This document shows positions 56,794 through 64,000 of a stretch of DNA of 64,000 bases, one piece after another; position 1 is the stretch's first letter, and each line of letters begins with the position of its first letter. The DNA is from Apricaphanius iberus (lineage: Eukaryota; Chordata; Actinopteri; Cyprinodontiformes; Aphaniidae): contig JAPXFQ010002398.1 in the NCBI GenBank assembly GCA_028564705.1, forward strand, positions 62,001 to 126,000. The letters run 5' to 3'. The notes beneath the pieces were generated by a model. It ran no database searches. It was not told the origin of the DNA and saw nothing but the letters and a program-made list of their open reading frames with translations. The position numbers and the translations under genes were made by a program.

Positions 56794-56846
56794 AAATTCC
56801 TTGTATGTGTCATACTTGGCCATTAAAGCTGATTCTGATTCTGATT
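56794..56846 (+). other. LINE 3' end shared with non-autonomous elements
   Basis: AAATTCCTTGTATGTGTCAT followed by ACTTGGCCATTAAAGCTGAT and GATTCT repeats. The same bases end both elements at 966-2223 and 40393-41660. Reverse transcriptases of stringent LINEs recognise such 3' ends in RNA. Confidence 0.85.
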
Positions 56847-56849
56847 AAC

Positions 56850-57830
56850 ACTTTTAATGGCCTTAAATTTGACAATTTTGATTTATCACTTTTTAATACT
56901 TTTTAAAACCCCTCGGAAACCCTGTGTTACTGCGTTTGTCTGATTGATGTTAAATGCCGACCATTGAGCGCAAAGACCCGACAGACAGCAGCGCTGAAAA
57001 TATTTATTAATTTATACCCCCATCGTCAGCCAGTGGCAATAAATTAGACAGTGGCAGTCACCACTGAGCTCCCTATGTATGAAAAGCCTGTTAAAGTGAA
57101 ACTAAAGAGAATGCAGCGACCAACTTCTAAGTATTCTCATTTAAGAACTGGGCTCTGCGCTCATTGTTACAAATATTGTAGCGCTCTTCCTGGGCTTTTT
57201 CTTCTCAAGCGTCGCAAACTGTTTAGTCACGGTTTATGGCAGTAATTTAAAATGGTGACAAAGTTGCTATTGAGGATTTACTGTTGTCACTCAAACTTCA
57301 TGAAACCAACACCGATACTAATATTTATCATAGTCCGTGGAGTCGTTAAAGTCTGCTGCTGCTATGGCATTTTTTTAAGGCAAATAAACATTTGATACAT
57401 TAATTAATCTAACGCACTAGTTAAGATATTAACTTAAGGAGTTACATTTATGCAATTTATTTGTAAAAATCAAATGCATATTTCCTTGCTAAAACGCAAG
57501 GAAATATGCAGGTTATCAGAACCTCTTACATTGTGACTTTTCAGGACAAAGCTATGGGGCAAACATTAAGCTTATAAAGGAAAAGGGGGAACACATTTTT
57601 GTCATTGCTTATTTCACAGTTCAACTCAGAACTGACAGCAAATAGGGGCAATGCTCAAGACTTTGTTTTTACTCACCTCTGCCGCTTTTTTCTTAACAAA
57701 ACGTAACATTCTGAGCTGCTGCGTATGTTGAGCTCCACTCATGTCTAAGATGTGATATGATCAATCTGGCGCCATGTGCTGGATAAGTAGCTCAATTGCA
57801 TAATTTGCCGTCTACCCTCAAAATAAATAA
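56850..57830. other. No gene recognised
   Basis: Possibly interior of an old hAT element whose right end is at 57927; no frame or left end could be fixed. Confidence 0.4.
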
Positions 57831-57837
57831 ATAAAAT

Positions 57838-57927
57838 AAAATTATCGGCTATTTTAATGGCTGATATTATCCATGACCCCCGTATCGGCCGAAAATATCG
57901 GCTGGCTGATATATCAGTCGGGCCCTA
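57838..57927 (-). mobile_element. hAT-type terminal fragment
   Basis: On the minus strand it begins TAGGGCCCGACTGATATATC and continues with CAGCCGATATTTTCGG. The TAGGG start and the CGATA words resemble the ends of the hAT elements at 13571 and 45232. The left end was not located. Confidence 0.5.
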
Positions 57928-58202
57928 GATATTATCACACCATCTTTCCTGGAAAACTGCTCCAATTCATCCACCCATTTTGTAGGTGGGTTATGATTTC
58001 ATCCTTTTAACTCAATAGTTTTTTTAGCCCTCTGATCTCTTCAATTAAGTTATTTATATTTGACACATTTTTGGTTAATGAGTTCAGTGTTTGATCTTCT
58101 CTATATCTCTTTCCAGTTTATCATGGTTTTTGAGGTGGCATTGTGTCCTTCCTTGTATTCTGGTTTTGCGGATATTATATATTTAATTATTTGGCTATGA
58201 GT

Positions 58203-59780
58203 AGTCAAAGGACTGCTTATGGCAGTCAAAAATAATAATTTGTAGAAAATTATTTGGGTCACCACCTGATTCTATCAGAAACTATTTTAATAGCCACATG
58301 TCTATATCAGTCTCAAAATTCTGAAGGAATGAATTCTTTAGAGTCTATTAGTCATACACCTTGCAATATGTGTGTGTTGAACAAGAAATGACAACCATTA
58401 CTTTCCAAACACAAGATTTATTTACACAAAATAAATAATAAGAAAAACATTTAAAACACTCAAACTAGTAATAAAAGAACACATTACTGATTAAAATAAA
58501 TGTAAAATAAAGGACCACAAAAGATGTTTAATGTTATAAAAGGAAAAATCATGGATTCTGATGATTTTGGACGTTTTAAGAAGCGAGGCTTGATCTGCAG
58601 ATGCTGGAATAGAACTAAATTAGTTGCACTAATTGTAACTAGTTTAACTAATTTAGCAACAATGGTTTACCTCTAAACCAACAAGCAATGTAAGAAAACA
58701 AAACATTCTTTGGATTAAGACATGTTATGTTTGAAAAGTATCTGGATAAGAGTAATTAACCTTTGGATAATTACTTAATTCATGGATTGATCATGACAGT
58801 AGACAATTTAATTCCCATATTTTGTTCAAATAAGGAGAGTTCAAACACGGTTAATAAGATTAGTCTCCGTTCTTAAACAATCTATTTTTAAACCGAGTTT
58901 TGTTTGAGCCGTTAATAGCGATCTTTGTTTATGAAATGCCGGTTTAAACAGAAACGTGGGCTTGCTTAGTTTTAGCTCTTTCCAACGCACGTGGGGAGTT
59001 TAGAGTCACACAAATACATTTATTAAACATTAAACAAAAAGGAAAAACTCCTGTCTGAATGAATAGCTCAAGTTGCAGGATTTAAAAATGACTGTCGGGA
59101 AAAAGTCTTTTAAAAACACTGATTAAAGTTTTAGGCCGAAAGGCCTCTATTATCCAAAGATAGCAGATGAAAACAATACAACACCACAAAGAGGGAAAAA
59201 CATTTAAAATTAGTAATCCTAACTAATTTGCCTCTGCCCACGATTAAGTCTCTAAATTGCTGTGTGTCGATGAGGGAAGGGGGGTGAGGCGACGTTAGCC
59301 TAGCGGCTAACAATGGCTCTGATCTGGTTAGCAGCAGTGAGAGGCTCCTGGCTTGTGGCTCTGTCCAGCTGCGTATTGCTCCGGGTGCTTGGTGATCGGC
59401 CCCCGGCATCCACCTTTTACAGCACCTTTTGGCAGCGGCAATTCTTATCTGCTCTGTGGCAGCAGATGAATGTGGCTTCCACTGGATCTAGACCTCTGGC
59501 ACATGTGGCTTCCAGCCTTTGAGTCTTGCAGCCTTTCAGCGGCCTGAAACTCAAAGCGGTAGCGTCGGGCTCTGGGACAAATGTTCTTGTTTGTCAATGA
59601 TTAAGATTCACCTGGAGTGGTCTTTAGGTTCCTTTGGAGCAAGCTTCTGCCAGAAACTCGGGCCTTCCTTCGCCAGCGAAGGAGGATGGATGGAGATACC
59701 TTCCGTCGCTGCTCTCTGCTAGAGGGAGTCTCAGAAGGCCGAGCAACAGGAAGCAGGCTGTATATTTAGGGCAGGTTAGC
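58203..59780 (-). repeat. LTR-like dispersed repeat, copy 2
   Basis: The left 300 bases match 11008-11345, including the hairpin GACTGC-TTATG-GCAGTC and the ACCACCTG-TTCTA segment. The right part (59440-59700) matches about 640-900. On the minus strand AATAAATC near 58412 could be a polyadenylation signal, followed by a CA end, GG and TGGTGACCCAAATAATT, like an LTR end with a primer site. If it is one LTR it is unusually long (about 1.5 kb). No credible coding frame. Confidence 0.4.
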
Positions 59781-59799
59781 GCCACCTGATGGCTGTGTG

Positions 59800-60190
59800 T
59801 GACCCAACACTGGGGATAGTGGTGGACCCTTGTCCCAGTGGCAAAGCCTGTGCCTGGAGGCTGGTGGTGGAGCCTGGACCCAGTGGGAGAGCAAGTGCCT
59901 GGAGGCTGGTGGTGGTGCCTGGAGGCTGGTGGTGGAGGCTGGCGGTGGAGCCTGGAGGCTGGTTTCTTGAGCCTTGGCCAAGTGGTAGAGCCTGTGTCTG
60001 GAGGCTGGTGGTGGAGCATGGGCTCAGGATCGGAGCCTGGGCCCAGTGGTAGAGCCTGTGCCTGCCAGCTGGTGGTGGAGCCCAGGTCCAGTGGCGGAGC
60101 CTGGTCCCAGTGGTAAAGCCCGTGCCTGGAGGCTTGTGGTGGAGCCTGGGCCCAGTATCGGAGCCTGGGTCCAGTGGCAGAGCTCATACA
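59800..60190. repeat. GC-rich minisatellite
   Basis: Irregular tandem units built from CTGGAGGCTGGTGGTGGAGC and CCCAGTGG-AGAGCCTG, about 30-60 bases long with variable order. The array stays open in several frames on both strands (for example a 187-codon minus frame 59624-60187 rich in Pro, His and Gln). This reflects composition and repeat phase rather than a gene. Confidence 0.8.
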
Positions 60191-61685
60191 TAGTATGACC
60201 TGTATCTTGAAATAAAGGCAAGAGGGTGTATGCTGTCTGTACAGCTATAAAGAGATGCTGTATTCAGATATTTTTTTAAATCCTTTCTACAATTCAACAA
60301 TTGTATTCTCTCCAGTTCAGTGCACAGAAATGTAATATGGGCTTGTTTGTAATAAACGTATCCCTTATTCAGGTAAAGCCATGTCAAAAATGTATTATCT
60401 GAAACATTCCCAGTAGTGACTTAACACCCATTATTACACAACAATTGTTCAAGCTCAACCTACAACCTGATAACAGTGCAGCTGAATTAAATCCAAATAA
60501 ATAAGATTTTGATCCGATAATATTAGTCTGTATAACTAAAGACTTCAAAATAATCTGTTACATGCTGTATGAAAGTTATTAAAGCATCAACCTTTCCCTG
60601 TTTCTATTTTGTCAGCTGAGTGAGTTGTAAAATCATTATCCATCTAAATCCACCCTCTCATGTTTCCACTTTGCTTCTACAGGAAATCCTCACCTCTTCC
60701 CTTTCTGTATCCTCCTTCATCTGTCTCTTCTTCCATTCTGAATAGATTAGATGTCCGAGACTGCTCTTCTTTTACCCCGAGACAATTCCCTATCCACCAA
60801 GGGTATGGTTATGTTTGAATATTTTTTTGGACGGAGTAGTTAATATCTGACCATGACAATATTTTTGAATCGGTGCTCATATGCAATATGATGCTTTATG
60901 CATCATGGCATAGACTGCCCAGACTGTAGTATTGCCAGGCTGAAGCTACTCTGCAAATCCATCAGAAACACTCCAGAGAAAAAGAAGGTCTTTCTGTGCA
61001 AGTTCGGAAATGCAAATGTCTCATTGACGCTAAATTCTTCTGATGATTTGGTTCAGTGAAGTAATACATCTGATATTGCAAATGTGTATTCAAAAAATCC
61101 ATTTAGGGATAGGGATCAATTTTGGGTGTAAGTTACTGGGAGATTAAAGGCAAGAGATTGGTATCATGTTAATCCTACGAAATTGAATGCTACAAATAAC
61201 CCATCCTCTAAGGTCGAATTTTACACCAAACATGCCCTGGATTAGTTTTAATTAATGTCACACACTGACCTTGCATTGTTTTTGAGCAAAAGTTGCTTGG
61301 GAGTTCATCAGGATTAATGAAATCAGCCTTCAGGTTTATCCCCTGATTCTTACCATTATAATCATACGCATTGTTTGCACTGAGACGGGCAAGGATCCGT
61401 ATGTATTCATCATTCCCTTCAGCAGTTTCCTATATTTATCTAACACTAAAGCAATCACGCTGATAAGCAGACGTAATCAACAGTGAAATCAACGCTCACC
61501 TCAGTGGAATATGATAAGCATTCAACCATTAAACCATTTGCTTCATAGGCTTAAGGTAAGGACATTCAAGAGGGCACGATATTACAAAGCCCTTATATTC
61601 TGTTGAAATTTTATAGGCGCCCTCTTTTAAGAGAGTCCTCTGTACCTTATTAAGCCTCTATAAAACAGCTGGTGTAAACGCAGCC
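60191..61685. other. No gene recognised
   Basis: AT-rich; no repeat ends or RNA gene seen. Confidence 0.4.
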
Positions 61686-61689
61686 ACAA

Positions 61690-62400
61690 GCCCCGAAATT
61701 TAGGAGAGGGGGTTTGAAAAATTGACTTTTTTAAGCTTTTTCATCATAACATGCCATTCCTCATTGAAAACATGCCTGAAGTGTTGCTTTGACTCATCCA
61801 CTCTTGTTGACTAATCTTTGAATTTCTGCTGGTAGCCAATGTTAGTGATGGCACAAATGAACCAAGGCTCCGAGGCGTGTCTTCGCTCTACCTACAATAC
61901 TATAATTGTATGTGCTGTGATGCAAGGTCCCGCCTTTGTCGTTTCAGATTGGCTGACCATTTCATTTCGTACCAGTTATAACATTCGAGAACAATTGCCT
62001 AACCCTAAGTCATTTTCTACTCTTATCATTGGAAGACCATTCCCTAACCATGACTTGATTATTTTTCTTATCCTACTATTCAGTAACAAGTGCCTAAACC
62101 TAATGTGATCCATCCGTTTAACATTTACGAACAGCAGCCGCCTCGCATGCGTGGGTGGAGCCATAACACATATCAATCAGGGAACACATGTTGACGTAAC
62201 AGGGCTACAGTATACGATATAGCTTGTAATACATTTAATTACACAGCAGATGGCAGCATTTTGAATCATTGATGTTTTGCTTGCTCTCACTTATGCCCTC
62301 ACTTTTTCAATTATCCAGTCCTCCGACCGGAAACCTTCAGACGAGCCTCTGCCCCAGCAGAACACCCCTCCCCCACATAACTCTGGCGAGCCACTTTTCA
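61690..62400. repeat. Dispersed repeat related to 16060-16310, interrupted
   Basis: TTGACTTTTTTAAGCTTTTTC and CATGCCTGAAGTGTTG (61720-61790) resemble 16075-16135. Similarity resumes weakly near 62290 (CCCTCACTTTTTCAATTATC, GCAGAACACCCCTCCCCCAC). The stretch between (about 61810-62270) may be a separate insertion; its ends are unclear. Confidence 0.35.
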
Positions 62401-63119
62401 ATAGAGTGATGTTTTTTTGAATCACAAAATATATTCATCTTGGAAATGTATATTTGCATGCCAAGGAGAGCGGACTGTGGAGGAAGCTTGACTGAAACAT
62501 CTGAATTACTGAGAAGGATGCTAGAGCTGTGCTGTTCAAGCAGGAACTAGATACTGGAGAAGGAGCTGATGTTGTGGGAAAATTACCAATTATGGAGATT
62601 TACAGCTAAGGGAGGGTATTCAAACCGGGCGCGGTGGGCGCACTGTGGGTATGCAGAGCTCAGTTAACTTTCTTTTCTCTGTGGGACTGTACTGTACAAG
62701 AAAGGCTTTTATATATTGGACCTGAAAGACAGTCCGTTTGGGGTAGAATTCCAAAGCTCGTTTTCATTTACTGAGCCACTTAAATAAAACAGGAATTTTT
62801 ACTTTTTATAAACACAAAACCTTTAATTTATTTAAATTTTTCTTCTACCATTCATTTTAAAAAGCGAAGTAACTCAAGATCAGACGTCTTCCTCAGTGTT
62901 TCTTGCATCAAGTTTTCTCTTTTATGTCTGAATTCAAAGCATTGCCAGAACTCCCACGTACGTCTGATTGTTAAAGTCACTGTCTGCCCTCATAAATGGA
63001 TGTTAACCTTCTACTTCCTCAACAGTAACTATCAGTCTTTGAGGTTTTAGATCAATAAGTTTATCTTATGTTTTCTAATTAAAACATAATTTAGAGAAAC
63101 ATTTTTGCTGATTTCTTCA
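62401..63119. other. No gene recognised
   Basis: No credible frame, RNA gene or repeat ends. Confidence 0.4.
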
Positions 63120-63310
63120 TCTGAAGACAGAATAAAAAGTAATAAATTATTTCTTGGATAATTGCAAGATGCAATAGTATATATAGATAACAGAATTTTG
63201 GATACGCTTGTGGAGATTCTTGTTTTGACAGGAAACCTTTTATTTTGCCAATGCTTTTAAGATGGTAGTAGGCTGACTTTATACTAGACATAAAATTTAA
63301 GTACCACAAA
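63120..63310 (-). pseudogene. Worn L2-type reverse transcriptase fragment
   Basis: The minus frame reads SSIKSAYYHLKSIGKIKGFL, matching the S-I-SAFYHLKNI-RIKGLM segment of the other L2 copies. Nothing else of the protein is left. Confidence 0.5.
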
Positions 63311-63799
63311 AAAGACTAAGTCCAAAATTACATGTAGGTTTCCAGTGGTCTCTGTATTTTCTAGCTTCAAAACAAAACAAAACAATGGCCTCTGTCAATT
63401 CTGGAGGTGAAAAATGTAAAGGACAAATTATATGGCTCATAGTTTATACAAATATATATTGTTTGATTTTTTAATCAGTTGGATTTTTAGAAATATCACA
63501 TTATTAGATCAAAATCTAGGGCTGTTCCACGATGCAAGCTAAAAAAATAAAAAAATAAATAAATTGAAGATCATTGGTAATAGGCTCGCTTGAAATAGTG
63601 TAACAGTTCACTCCAGGGTTATTTGGTTCAACAAACAAAGTTCAGTTGGATTCAGTCCAAAGCTATTTCAAGCAAGGTGTGACAAGCGAAGCTAATGCAC
63701 TTTCACACTACATTAAAGTTTGCATCAACTGGGCACAACTGTTAGGCAATGACTCAATGCAATCTGCTGGGATTAGTTAAATAGAAAGCTTTTAACCGA

Positions 63800-63885
63800 T
63801 TGAAATGTATGTATTGAAATTAAATTTTTTGTAAAGTGCCTTATCACATTTGTTGTGAATTGGCACTATTTCAAGAAAAAAAAAA
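63800..63885 (+). repeat. Worn LINE 3' tail
   Basis: TTGTAAAGTGCCTTATCACA and TTTGTTGTGAATTGGCACTA resemble the LINE tail seen inverted at 23224-23290. No reverse transcriptase precedes it directly. Confidence 0.45.
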
Positions 63886-64000
63886 TAAGAAAGGCAGCCA
63901 TTGTCAATCGATGCTAGATAAGTGAGAATGGAATGAAAGAAGAGACACATTTTTCTCTCAGGGGTTCCAAGAATTATTAATGCAAGTCTATGAGCATCAC

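Larger units (their letters stand above)
53655..56846 (+). mobile_element. LINE with GATTCT tail (Rex1/Babar- or L2-like)
   Basis: About 3.2 kb from just before the start codon to the tail GATTCTGATTCTGATT. It carries one long frame for endonuclease and reverse transcriptase, interrupted by a single stop. The last 53 bases (56794-56846) are shared with the two LINE-tailed elements. A target duplication is not obvious. The clade name is tentative: the protein belongs to the broad CR1/L2/Rex1/jockey assemblage. Confidence 0.85.

Noticed and set aside
58203..58330. Helitron 3' end (hairpin near a terminus)
   Set aside because: There is a hairpin but no CTRR end and no TC start at the other side; an LTR-like or other terminus fits at least as well.
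59624..60187. 187-codon proline/histidine-rich frame
   Set aside because: It runs through a minisatellite and ends at its border; open frames occur in other phases and on the other strand as well.

Overview
The window reads as teleost fish DNA: AT-rich, eukaryotic, and built almost entirely of dispersed repeats typical of ray-finned fish genomes (RTE/Rex3-Expander, L2 with an esterase-type ORF1, a Rex1/Babar- or L2-like LINE with a GATTCT tail, Tc1/mariner, hAT, PIF/Harbinger-like and piggyBac-like elements, retroviral-type LTR remnants). I found no host protein-coding gene, rRNA or ordinary tRNA gene. The window is best read as an intergenic or long intronic stretch that has absorbed many waves of insertion.

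Layout. 1-945: a retroviral-type LTR with a tRNA-Trp-like primer site, then a repeat also found near 59.4 kb. 966-2223: a LINE-tailed non-autonomous element (copy 1). 4832-8388: a full-length RTE LINE with an open frame, between two 95-base direct repeats. 9.5-11.3 kb: an L2 fragment and an LTR-like repeat. 11.5-14.4 kb: a Harbinger-type element with a Myb-like remnant, then a second element split by a hAT element. 14.7-17.2 kb: an L2 3' end and assorted repeats. 20.2-21.2 kb: a TTA-flanked element carrying a poly(A) retroposon that ends in an H/ACA snoRNA-like sequence. 22.2-25.3 kb: decayed RTE, a LINE 3' end and a TTAA-flanked MITE. 26.6-30.3 kb: a second LTR with primer site, AT-rich decayed interior, Tc1 end. 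30.3-35.7 kb: near-complete decayed L2 split by a piggyBac-like element. 36-42.4 kb: further L2 copies nested in each other, with copy 2 of the LINE-tailed element. 45.2-47.5 kb: a hAT element with a BED-finger remnant, RTE and RLE-type LINE fragments, a Tc1 fragment and the second snoRNA-like copy. 49.5-51.1 kb: an apparently intact Tc1-like transposon with DD38E spacing. 53.7-56.8 kb: a LINE with a single in-frame stop. 58.2-60.2 kb: LTR-like repeat and a GC-rich minisatellite. 60.2-64 kb: mostly unrecognised.

How the parts relate. The 53.7 kb LINE ends in about 50 bases shared exactly with both LINE-tailed elements, so it or a sibling probably mobilised them. The snoRNA-like copies end in A-rich tails directly after the ACA box plus three bases, which points to retroposition of a mature snoRNA 3' end. 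Several insertions are datable relative to one another by nesting. The RTE at 4.9-8.3 kb (one mismatch between its flanking repeats, open frame) and the Tc1 element at 49.5 kb (open frame, identical terminal repeats) look youngest. Family names are from recognition of the translated sequence and ends, not from searches.
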